Below the pieces are notes generated by a model that saw only the letters and a program-made list of their open reading frames with translations, was not told where the DNA came from and did not search any database. Source: an uncultured Eisenbergiella sp. (GTDB lineage: Bacteria; Bacillota; Clostridia; Lachnospirales; Lachnospiraceae). Taken from it: DNA of 64,000 bases. Of this stretch, positions 52,663 through 59,136 are shown piece after piece (positions within the stretch are counted from its first letter, which is position 1; every line of letters begins with the position of its first letter). The stretch lies in the NCBI GenBank assembly GCA_947598825.1, contig CANQFM010000008.1:1-64000 (forward strand), given 5' to 3'. The position numbers were made by a program, and so were the translations under genes.

Positions 52663-53676
52663 GTGAAACGCATTCTCAATAAACTGAAAAACCGTCAGGG
52701 CGTGACGATCCTGTTTGCGCTTCTGGTGTTCCTTCTGTGCATACTGGCCGGGACGGCGGCCCTTACCGCCGCCGCGTCCAACGCCGGACGCTACACGCAT
52801 CTGGAGAGCGATCAGCAGAAATATCTGTCGGTATCCTCCGCCACGGACCTGTTGCGGGGGGAACTTAGCGACCGGGAATTTAAGGCTGAGATCAAATATG
52901 TGGAAACATATGAGTGGTGGTACGAACCCGTAGAGGAAACGGAGTCCTCTGAAGGATCGGATCCGCCCGACGAATCGGAATCCGCCGAAGAAGAGGAGAC
53001 GGTCGAATACACTCTTATGGAGACAACGGAGTATGAACTTGACCTTGAGGAAGCGACCTATGAGTACCAAGAGAAAAGTGGATGGAGAGTGGCTAACGAA
53101 GATGCTCCCGCTTCCATGTTTGAATCTTTGTTGGGAAATTATCTGAAAAGCATGTTTTTAAATGACGTGGTTCCAGGTGAGTGGTTTGATAACGCCGAGG
53201 TGGAGATACCACCAGACAAATATCCGAAACAAACCGGCTTAAAAAGGAAACTGTCGGTAGGAACAGATCTTGCTGAAAAATTGTCCGAAGTCAATGGGAA
53301 GATGGAAATCCCGAGCGGCGGCTATTCCATGACGCTTACGCTGGGGGCCGTCGATTCTGACGCTTCCGGCAGCGGTGGTTCTGGCGGCTCTGGGGGCGGT
53401 GGTTCCGGTGGCGATGAAAAGCTGCTTTATACTACTTCGATACAGATCCCTGCTTCTGCAGAGAGTTCGACTGTGACAGAGGTTAAGGAAGAGATCGTGG
53501 AAATAGAAGAGGGAGTGGGCGGGTCGCCTGGCCCTGCGCCCCCAACGCCACCCGGGCCGGGCGGCATCAATGTAAACGAAAAGGGTACGCGCACAACGAC
53601 CACTACATTGACTTTTATTGTGAAGTGGGATAAAGAGGACGTGAAGATCACCCGGATCAAAGGAGGGGATGGCTGA
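52663..53676 (+). CDS. PilX/GspK-like minor prepilin
   Basis: 337 residues, GTG start with AAAGGAGGC. The leader RQG is followed by VTILFALLVFLLCILAGTAAL: prepilin-like but without Glu5, as is normal for the tip subunits GspK/PilX. Long acidic insert (EETESSEGSDPPDESESAEEEE) in two parts, a Ser/Gly linker (residues about 226-246) and a Pro/Gly linker (SPGPAPPTPPGPGG) separate beta-rich pieces. It lies 24 nt after the giant prepilin and shares a stop/start overlap with the next minor pilin. Confidence 0.75.
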   Translation: MKRILNKLKNRQGVTILFALLVFLLCILAGTAALTAAASNAGRYTHLESDQQKYLSVSSATDLLRGELSDREFKAEIKYVETYEWWYEPVEETESSEGSDPPDESESAEEEETVEYTLMETTEYELDLEEATYEYQEKSGWRVANEDAPASMFESLLGNYLKSMFLNDVVPGEWFDNAEVEIPPDKYPKQTGLKRKLSVGTDLAEKLSEVNGKMEIPSGGYSMTLTLGAVDSDASGSGGSGGSGGGGSGGDEKLLYTTSIQIPASAESSTVTEVKEEIVEIEEGVGGSPGPAPPTPPGPGGINVNEKGTRTTTTTLTFIVKWDKEDVKITRIKGGDG

Positions 53677-53999
53677 TGTGTGGAAAACTGAAAAACCGCG
53701 CCGGTGAAACGCTGGCGGAAGTGCTGGTTTCCATACTGGTCATCGCCTTTGCCGTGCTTCTTTTGGCATCCATGGTCAGCGCCTCCGGCAGTATCGACCT
53801 CTCCACCAGGGAACGCGATGAAAAGTTTTACCAGGATCTGACTAACGCCGAGACACATCATCGAAACGAGGGTTCGCCGGTGACGGTAAATGTTACCGTC
53901 ACATGGACACCGGAAGATTCCGTTCCCATCGATTGGACATTTAAGGATGTAGATGTTTACGGCGAAAACGGTCTGGCATCCTACGCGAAGGAGGATTGA
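53676..53999 (+). CDS. Minor prepilin (PilV/GspI-like)
   Basis: 107 residues. The leader KNRAG is followed by ETLAEVLVSILVIAFAVLLL, with Glu at +1 and at +5, and a short head (VTVNVTVTWTPEDSVPIDW). The stop/start overlap TGATG couples it to the PilX-like gene. Probably part of a tip-initiating complex with its two neighbours. Confidence 0.8.
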   Translation: MCGKLKNRAGETLAEVLVSILVIAFAVLLLASMVSASGSIDLSTRERDEKFYQDLTNAETHHRNEGSPVTVNVTVTWTPEDSVPIDWTFKDVDVYGENGLASYAKED

Positions 54000-54000
54000 G

Positions 54001-54474
54001 ATGAAAAAAAAGCTATCCTGCCGGAGCGGCTTTTCCCTTTCAGAAATGTTGATGGTGGTGGCCATTCTTGCGTTGGTGTCTGCCGCTGGTGCTGCAGGCG
54101 CCAGCGGCGTGCTGGCCAGCCGCAACAATATGATCCAGGCCGCCGACGCGGAGATACTTGGCTCTACCGCAGCCCAGGTCATTGCCGATGAATTGCGGTT
54201 TGGACAGAACATTTCCATTTCTGGCGATTATGTCCATCTGGACAGCACCTCTTTCGGGGAGGGCATCGATCTGAAGCTTGATGGCGGTAAGCTGATAGCC
54301 GGGGGCAATCAGATCCTTGGCGCCAAGGCATACAGCGGCTTACTGCTTGACGGTTTGACTTTTAAAGAAGTTGATAGTGGAAACGTTGAAGTCAGCCTTT
54401 CCGTCAATAGGGACGGCGCCAGCCTGTGGAGCGAGACGTTCACAGTGGTTCCGCTAAACGGGATCGGCGGCTGA
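54001..54474 (+). CDS. Minor prepilin (GspH/PilE-like)
   Basis: 157 residues. Leader CRSG followed by FSLSEMLMVVAILALVSAAG with Glu5, then a helix rich in Ala/Asn and a beta head (NISISGDYVHLDSTSFGEG). ATG 54001 follows AAGGAGG at 6 nt, one base after the previous stop. Last gene of the pilus locus; a terminator follows at 54554. Confidence 0.83.
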   Translation: MKKKLSCRSGFSLSEMLMVVAILALVSAAGAAGASGVLASRNNMIQAADAEILGSTAAQVIADELRFGQNISISGDYVHLDSTSFGEGIDLKLDGGKLIAGGNQILGAKAYSGLLLDGLTFKEVDSGNVEVSLSVNRDGASLWSETFTVVPLNGIGG

Positions 54475-54495
54475 AATGTCACGATCTGCTGTTTT

Positions 54496-54540
54496 TCGGT
54501 TTGCCGCTATTTTTTGCATCGGTTTGTCGTTATTTTTGCA
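54496..54540 (+). repeat. Tandem repeat in the pilus 3' region
   Basis: TCGGTTTGCCGCTATTTTTT plus GCA (54496-54518) is followed directly by TCGGTTTGTCGTTATTTTTG plus CA (54519-54540), two near-identical 22-23 bp units just before the terminator. Function unknown. Confidence 0.7.
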
Positions 54541-54553
54541 CGGGTTGACAGAC

Positions 54554-54588
54554 AATAAAAGAACAGGTATAAGGCCTGTTTTTTTATT
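54554..54588. terminator. Terminator of the pilus locus
   Basis: AATAAAA-G-AACAGG (54554-54567), loop TATAAGG, CCTGTTTTTTTATT (54575-54588). The A/T flanks pair too, so it should work in both directions and also end the converging Rpn transcript. Confidence 0.8.
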
Positions 54589-54682
54589 GCCTGTGTCTGA
54601 GCGGCTCTCATATTGGGGTAGGAAGATCTACCGCCCGTTGGAACTGAAAAAGAGAAGCAGTCTTACAGCAGAGAGCATCCGG

Positions 54683-54928
54683 TCAGATCCCGTACTTTTT
54701 GTATAGCCTTGCCCTCGTGCGGGCATATCTGGTAGCGGCGATCGCATCCAGGAAACGTCCCTCGTCCAGAAGGCGTTCGATCAGTTTGTCAAGACGTTCC
54801 TTTTCGGTTTGCCCTTTGGCCTTATCGGTTTGCCCTTCGGCCAGCCCTTCCGCTTTTTTCAGGGTTTTGCCTTTGGCACTTCCTTCATTACGGGGTATTT
54901 CGTCCCCTTTTTCAAAATCCTGATCCAT
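54683..54928 (-). CDS. Stand-alone copy of the Rpn C-terminal (RpnS-like) protein
   Basis: 81 residues (MDQDFEKGDEIPRNEG...). It is homologous to the last 70 residues of the Rpn gene just upstream on the same strand, ending ATRYARTRARLYKKYGI versus AARSARIRARLYKEYGI. Its ribosome site AAAGGAGG and the following ATAAACTGAATATG are identical to the internal start region of the larger gene, so the copy was made exactly from the internal gene outwards. In E. coli the internal RpnS product inhibits RpnL; an extra free antitoxin is the natural guess here. Confidence 0.75.
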   Translation of the reverse strand: MDQDFEKGDEIPRNEGSAKGKTLKKAEGLAEGQTDKAKGQTEKERLDKLIERLLDEGRFLDAIAATRYARTRARLYKKYGI

Positions 54929-54990
54929 ATTCAGTTTATCCTCCTTTGCAAAGAGATTAAAGGGCGGCTCTGATGGCGCGGTTTGGCCGA

Positions 54991-55203
54991 TCAGATTCCG
55001 TATTCTTTATACAGCCTTGCCCTTATTCGTGCGCTTCTGGCGGCTTTAGCTGCGTCTTGAAATCTTTTTTCGTCCAGCAGTTGCCCGATCAATTTACCGA
55101 AGCGTTCCTCACGGGCTTTTCCTTCGGCCAGCCCTTCCGCTTTTCCCAAAGCCCTTCCTTCATTTCGGAGCATTTCGCCCCATTCTTCAAATGCCCGATT
55201 CAT
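54991..55203 (-). other. Internal in-frame gene within rpn (candidate RpnS)
   Basis: ATG 55203 (MNRAFEEWGEMLRNEG...) would give a 70-residue C-terminal product. AAAGGAGG (55222-55215) sits 11 nt before it, a far better ribosome site than chance inside coding sequence. This matches the genes-within-genes arrangement known for E. coli rpn genes, where the short product blocks the nuclease. Confidence 0.65.
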
Positions 55204-55977
55204 ATTCAGTTTATCCTCCTTTGCACGTTGATGATGTTTTTTGTTGATCTCCAGGGATCTTAAGTCCAGCATGGCGCAGAGCATGTCGTAGACGTCCTCG
55301 TCCATGGCGGCAAAACGATCCCGATGGTCCTCCAGATAGGAGATAAAAGCTTTCCGGTCATTACGGCGTTTCAGCAGGCCGATCAGTTCCCGGAGATTAG
55401 TCTGAAATAATGTTTCATCGAGGGAGGCCAGGTGGATCACATGGATGCGATAATCCTGCAGCAGCGCCCGCGTGCGGTCATCCATGGCCCCCTGATCCAG
55501 AATATCGCTGAGCCTGAGGGCGGCGTCCCATTCGCCGGAGCCGTGGAAGAGGATCAGCGTTACGACAGGGATCAGCCGGTCGGATCCCCTGATCCCGGAA
55601 AGGATCTCTTCCGGCGTTTTGAGGTCTTGCTGCTGGGCATGGAGCTTTTTCAGCCGCCGGAGCTGTTTCTGGTAGTCGGCGATATCGTACTCGGCGCAGC
55701 GGAAGGGCATGCAGTAGTTGATCCGCTCCTGGTTTTCCACGGCGAAAAGAAGGAAACGGCCGTTTCGATGAAGCATTTTCAGAACATCGCGCTGTCTTGT
55801 GGCGCGGTAGCTGTTTCCGCTCCTGGAGCGGAAGGTTTCCCGGGAGAAGGTCTGAACATCTGAAAGATCCCGGGCAGAGACGACAGGCTGTCCGTGATAG
55901 AGGACGCCGTTGAGAAGATCCGCCATCACGGATTCCCGATTGAGGTAGGCGGAAAGAAGCTTGTCTTTTTGACCCAT
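54991..55977 (-). CDS. Rpn-family nuclease (transposase_31 type, PD-(D/E)xK)
   Basis: 328 residues. N-terminal MADLLNGVLYHGQPVV-type start of the nuclease core, then FLLFAVENQERINYCMPFRCAEYD with the E-x-Q catalytic signature, a helical middle (DVYDMLCAMLDLRSLE) and a C-terminal charged region with AEGLAEGK repeats. Rpn proteins are DNA endonucleases linked to recombination and phage defence. Start ATG 55977 has AAGGAGA upstream; an ATG at 56076 lacks one. A second strong start lies inside the gene at 55203. Confidence 0.85.
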   Translation of the reverse strand: MGQKDKLLSAYLNRESVMADLLNGVLYHGQPVVSARDLSDVQTFSRETFRSRSGNSYRATRQRDVLKMLHRNGRFLLFAVENQERINYCMPFRCAEYDIADYQKQLRRLKKLHAQQQDLKTPEEILSGIRGSDRLIPVVTLILFHGSGEWDAALRLSDILDQGAMDDRTRALLQDYRIHVIHLASLDETLFQTNLRELIGLLKRRNDRKAFISYLEDHRDRFAAMDEDVYDMLCAMLDLRSLEINKKHHQRAKEDKLNMNRAFEEWGEMLRNEGRALGKAEGLAEGKAREERFGKLIGQLLDEKRFQDAAKAARSARIRARLYKEYGI

Positions 55978-56219
55978 GAGTCTCCTTAAAGCTGAGTATA
56001 AAATGTGATGAAAAGGGTTTAAAAGAGCGGCCCGGAGCGGGCGCGGATACCGACAGAGCATAGTGCCCTGTCGCATAAGACCGGGATCTGGCGATCCCGA
56101 TGAAAAGTCCGGCAGCTTTGCGACTGCGGTTCTGAGATATTTTTACTGTATCACACAAAGGAAAAAATGGCAAGGAAAAATGTAACGGGTCAAACTGCCG
56201 TATAGCGTACAAAATCACG

Positions 56220-56251
56220 TTGACAGGAAAAAACGCTAGTGGTAGTATAAT
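56220..56251 (+). promoter_or_regulatory. Promoter of the predicted small RNA
   Basis: Perfect -35 TTGACA (56220-56225) and perfect -10 TATAAT (56246-56251), but with a 20-bp spacer, longer than the ideal 17. No open reading frame follows; the first terminator is at 56346. Confidence 0.55.
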
Positions 56252-56257
56252 AAATGA

Positions 56258-56346
56258 AAAGGCTCCCGTAAAGCAAACGGTTGGCCTCAGTTGAATGTTA
56301 CTTTTCAAAAAAGCAACCTAACTTTAGTCGGGGCGGTTGCTTTTTT
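56258..56346 (+). ncRNA. Predicted antisense small RNA of a type I toxin-antitoxin pair
   Basis: About 89 nt from the promoter at 56220-56251 to the T run at 56341-56346. It converges on the 39-residue peptide gene and overlaps its 3' end and shared terminator. No ribosome site or long frame is present, so it is read as a regulatory RNA. Confidence 0.55.
56307..56346. terminator. Bidirectional terminator shared by small RNA and peptide gene
   Basis: AAAAAAGCAACC (56307-56318) and GGTTGCTTTTTT (56335-56346) are perfect inverse repeats around a 16-nt loop that contains the peptide gene's stop codon. It ends transcripts from both sides. Confidence 0.85.
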
Positions 56347-56443
56347 GATGCTTCTTTTTCATCCGCTGGAGGATCTCAACGACCTTGACGGCAGAGCCGA
56401 TCAGGGACGCTGTGATCTCCATAATGCGGAGAATAGTATTCAT
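56324..56443 (-). CDS. 39-residue peptide, candidate type I toxin
   Basis: MNTILRIMEITASLIGSAVK, then VVEILQRMKKKHQKSNRPD: an amphipathic/hydrophobic helix followed by a strongly basic tail, the general form of small membrane toxins. Its ATG follows the stop of an 8-codon leader by one base. Gene end, terminator and convergent small RNA match type I toxin-antitoxin loci of Firmicutes. I do not recognise the exact family, and the helix (with Glu9, Lys20 and Glu23) is less hydrophobic than Fst or TxpA. Confidence 0.6.
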   Translation of the reverse strand: MNTILRIMEITASLIGSAVKVVEILQRMKKKHQKSNRPD

Positions 56444-56444
56444 C

Positions 56445-56471
56445 CTATGTACCTTTCGCTTTATTTTCCAT
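56445..56471 (-). CDS. 8-residue leader peptide in front of the candidate toxin
   Basis: ATG 56471 encodes MENKAKGT followed by TAG. GGAGGTGAT lies 5-6 nt upstream, a near-perfect ribosome site, whereas the toxin ATG itself has only a weak site. Toxin translation probably depends on reinitiation after this leader. Confidence 0.55.
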   Translation of the reverse strand: MENKAKGT

Positions 56472-56578
56472 CTGAATCACCTCCGATGATTTTGGAAGTT
56501 CTCGGATGCAAATCCGGCAAAAGGCCAACCGCTTACCCGTTTTGGGAGCCTGGCCCTTAAGGGCTGATTACAAGATAA

Positions 56579-56802
56579 CACAATGGAAATTTTAGAGCGA
56601 TTAACGATTTTGACGAGACGCTGCGGGGCAGCCTGGCGGATTTCGTCACGGTCGGTAGGGATAAGGAGATCCCGTCACATTCCGGGACGGCACGGAGATA
56701 CAGGATACAATTGTAGTAATTATCAAGAAAATGTTTCTTCGTTTGATGGAAAAATTGGGTTACGATGTCGAATTAACCTATGTGAAATGGGAGGATGTAT
56801 AG
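56579..56802 (+). pseudogene. Frameshifted, 5'-truncated small gene
   Basis: One frame reads INDFDETLRGSLADFVTVGR then DKEIPSHSGTARRYRIQL and stops; the frame one base away continues VIIKKMFLRLMEKLGYDV, ending YVKWEDV. Joining them needs one extra base near 56717 (TTGTAG). There is no start codon before the first part (a TAA precedes it). It is read as the decayed 3' half of a gene that formerly preceded the intact gene at 56804. Confidence 0.6.
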
Positions 56803-56803
56803 T

Positions 56804-57154
56804 GTGAATGGTGAAATCAATGAAAAAGATTGGAAGCTGTTTCGGAAGAAACTGTCGGTCTGGCAGGAAGATTGCATGAATCGTTTAAACAAAGAATATA
56901 TAGAGATCCTGTCTCAAGAAGGTAAAAATCCATCAGATATTTTCTGGGAGCTGGAGGGCAGGATCAAACGTGACAAGAAGCTGACTGGAGTTATAGCACG
57001 CGATATGAGACGCTCCAATATGTACGAACTACTTATAGATTTGTTGAGAGAAGATGTCATTACGCTGGAGGATCTTTCGGATTTCAGCGAAGAACTTCAA
57101 GAGAGGCTGCGGTGGTTCGTGAAGACGTGGGGAAATGATGGAACACAGATCTAA
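56804..57154 (+). CDS. Conserved hypothetical protein, helical
   Basis: 116 residues, GTG start with GGGAGG 9 nt upstream (an ATG at 56795 touches that site and is unlikely). All-helical and charged: EKDWKLFRKKLSVWQEDCM, LNKEYIEILSQEGKNPSD, MRRSNMYELLIDLLREDVI, LEDLSDFSEELQERLRWF. I recall similar small proteins in many Clostridia without known function. It starts 1 nt after the remnant of the preceding gene, so the two were once a coupled pair. Confidence 0.75.
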   Translation: MNGEINEKDWKLFRKKLSVWQEDCMNRLNKEYIEILSQEGKNPSDIFWELEGRIKRDKKLTGVIARDMRRSNMYELLIDLLREDVITLEDLSDFSEELQERLRWFVKTWGNDGTQI

Positions 57155-57232
57155 GGATACTCGGAGGAAGCGCAATTCCTAGGGTATTAGCAGTAGTACT
57201 TGGAGCAAGGTATCAGCATTGTAATTTTTCTC

Positions 57233-57261
57233 TTGACAGTCCTGCGCCGTTATGCTAGAGT
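57233..57261 (+). promoter_or_regulatory. tyrS promoter
   Basis: -35 TTGACA (57233-57238), a 17-bp spacer and -10 TAGAGT (57256-57261), directly in front of the T-box leader. Confidence 0.8.
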
Positions 57262-57269
57262 ATCCGTAA

Positions 57270-57632
57270 ATCAGGATCCTTTCGGGGTTTGGGATAAGAC
57301 TGTGAAGGGAAAGAGTAAGATGGCAGGGAACCTACAGAAAGCCGCCGGCTGATGAGAGGCGCAGGGGAACGCGATCTGAATACATCCCGGAGTCGTGCAT
57401 CGAAAGCAGGCGATGGCTTACTTCCGTAAGCTGTTGCGTAAGATCCGTATGCTGCAGTTTGGGATCTTTTGCAAGTAGGCTGCAACGGGTGCGCCCGTTA
57501 TCGCGCAGGGGTATCGTCCGGCGCCATCAGGCCAGGGATCGTACTCCATGAGGCGGACAGTACGAGCTGTCCGTGAAAAAAGGTGGTAACACGAAGCGCA
57601 GGCCCTCGTCCTTTTCGGATGGAGGGCCTTTT
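57270..57632 (+). promoter_or_regulatory. T-box riboswitch (tyrosine tRNA) controlling tyrS
   Basis: The long structured leader carries the Stem I AG-bulge region (ACAGAAAGCCGCCGGCTGAT, GAGAGGCG) and the specifier loop GAATAC at 57378-57383, giving codon UAC (Tyr). The antiterminator T-box AAAAGGTGGTAACACGAAGC (57578-57597) has TGGT, whose U pairs with the A73 discriminator of tRNA-Tyr. The terminator is GGCCCTCGTCC (57601-57611) with GGATGGAGGGCC and TTTTC, ending at 57632. Uncharged tRNA-Tyr would allow read-through into tyrS. Confidence 0.9.
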
Positions 57633-57637
57633 CATAC

Positions 57638-57884
57638 GCCCGTTACAGACGGGCTTTTTAACGGCCGGAAGCGGAATGTTTTCCGCTACAGGCCTGGAAA
57701 CGGGATGGAGGATAGTGTGAAAAATGAGTTCGATAACTCATTGTTTCACAAAACGAAGTTCCTTCGTTTGGCTATTTGTGCCGGAGCGTCACAAATAGCC
57801 CTGATGGCAGATGAGAAACCGCATTCGCGGATTTCTCGAGAGGAGGCGAAGACTCCTCTTTGCCCCGTCGTGTAAACGCTCCGG
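57638..57884. repeat. Row of seven perfect or near-perfect hairpins between T-box and tyrS
   Basis: Stems: 57638-57654 (6 bp plus TTTTT), 57670-57687 (7 bp), 57716-57750 (15 bp, one bulge), 57751-57769 (8 bp), 57770-57800 (11 bp), 57813-57837 (10 bp, one bulge), 57839-57859 (7 bp). The loop of the fifth, CCGGAGCGT (57781-57789), is fully complementary to ACGCTCCGG (57876-57884) just before the tyrS ribosome site. Function unknown; it may be an inserted structured repeat element. Confidence 0.8.
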
Positions 57885-57897
57885 GATGGAGGAAAAA

Positions 57898-59121
57898 ATG
57901 ACAGTATCGGAAGAACTCAAACAAAGGGGCCTCATCGCCCAGATGACCGATGAGGCAGAGATCAGCGAACTGATCGACAACGGAAAGGCCGTTTTTTATA
58001 TCGGCTTTGATCCTACGGCGGATAGCCTGCATGTGGGGCATTTTATGGCGCTCTGCCTGATGAAGCGCCTGCAGATGGCCGGGAACAAGCCCATCGCCCT
58101 CATCGGCGGCGGCACCGGCATGATCGGGGATCCGTCCGGACGCAGCGACCTGCGGCAAATGATGACCGTGGAAACCATTCAGCACAACTGCGAGTGCTTC
58201 AAAAAACAGATGAGCCGATTTATCGACTTTTCGGACGGCAGGGCGCTGATGGTCAACAATGCGGACTGGCTGTTAAATCTTAACTATGTGGAGCTTCTGC
58301 GGGAGGTGGGCGCCTGCTTTTCCGTCAACAACATGCTGCGGGCGGAGTGCTATAAGCAGCGTATGGCCAAGGGCTTAAGCTTTCTGGAATTTAATTATAT
58401 GATCATGCAGAGCTACGATTTTTATATGCTCTACCAGAAATACGGCTGCAATATGCAGTTCGGCGGCGACGACCAGTGGTCCAATATGCTGGGCGGCACG
58501 GAGCTGATCCGGCGCAAGCTGGGTAAGGACGCCTATGCCATGACCATTACGCTTTTATTAAATTCCGAAGGCAAGAAGATGGGAAAGACCGCCAGAGGGG
58601 CCGTGTGGCTGGATCCCGACAAGACTTCGCCCTTCGACTTTTACCAGTATTGGAGGAATGTGTCCGACGCGGACGTGATGAAGTGTCTCAAGATGCTCAC
58701 TTTCCTGCCTATGGAGCAGATCAAAGAGATGGAAAAGTGGGAAGGCGGCCAGCTCAATACCGCCAAGGAGATTTTGGCGAAGGAGCTGACGGCGCTGGTA
58801 CACGGAGAAGAGGAGGCAAAGAAGGCCGAGGCGGGCGCAAAAGCGCTGTTTGCCGGCGGCGGGCAGGCACAGATCCCTACGGCAAAGGTGACGGAAGCCG
58901 ATCTTTTGGACGGGAGCATCGATATCCTGGGCCTGCTGGTAAAGGCCGGCCTGTGCGCGTCCCGTTCCGAAGCGCGCCGGGCGGTGGAGCAGGGCGGCGT
59001 ATCCGTAGACGGGGAGAAGGTCAGCGATATCAGGACGCTCTATGCGCCGGAGGCACTGCGTGGCGAGGGTATCACCCTAAAACGCGGCAAGAAGAGTTTT
59101 AAAAAGGTCATCATGGAATAA
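57898..59121 (+). CDS. tyrS: Tyrosyl-tRNA synthetase (TyrS)
   Basis: 407 residues, class I synthetase. Tyrosine pocket YIGFDPTADSLHVGHFM with the HIGH-type motif HVGH, GGGTGMIGDPSG, QFGGDDQWSNM, and KMSKS-type loop GKKMGKTARG. The last 70 residues form an S4 RNA-binding domain (AGLCASRSEARRAVEQGGVSV). ATG 57898 follows ATGGAGG at 5 nt; the frame is open 29 codons earlier, but only through the hairpin array. Controlled by the upstream T-box. Confidence 0.96.
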   Translation: MTVSEELKQRGLIAQMTDEAEISELIDNGKAVFYIGFDPTADSLHVGHFMALCLMKRLQMAGNKPIALIGGGTGMIGDPSGRSDLRQMMTVETIQHNCECFKKQMSRFIDFSDGRALMVNNADWLLNLNYVELLREVGACFSVNNMLRAECYKQRMAKGLSFLEFNYMIMQSYDFYMLYQKYGCNMQFGGDDQWSNMLGGTELIRRKLGKDAYAMTITLLLNSEGKKMGKTARGAVWLDPDKTSPFDFYQYWRNVSDADVMKCLKMLTFLPMEQIKEMEKWEGGQLNTAKEILAKELTALVHGEEEAKKAEAGAKALFAGGGQAQIPTAKVTEADLLDGSIDILGLLVKAGLCASRSEARRAVEQGGVSVDGEKVSDIRTLYAPEALRGEGITLKRGKKSFKKVIME

Positions 59122-59136
59122 GAAGGAGAATCACAG

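Larger units (their letters stand above)
56261..56551. repeat. Imperfect inverted repeats enclosing the peptide/small RNA locus
   Basis: The left arm at 56261-56287 (GGCTCCC ... AACGGTTGGCCT) is matched in inverse by the right arm at 56523-56551 (AGGCCAACCG ... GGGAGCC). Outer 7 bp and inner 10 bp match perfectly. They enclose 235 bp. Either the two convergent transcripts share a 5' element, or this is a small mobile cassette; no target duplication is visible. Confidence 0.65.

Noticed and set aside
56261-56551. Insertion sequence or transposon
   Set aside because: Inverted repeats are present, but there is no transposase and no target duplication; kept as a repeat/cassette only.
57573-57875. 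100-codon plus-strand frame through the T-box terminator and hairpin array
   Set aside because: It crosses the riboswitch terminator and is made of hairpin arms; no ribosome site at its start and no protein-like composition. Treated as structured RNA, not a gene.
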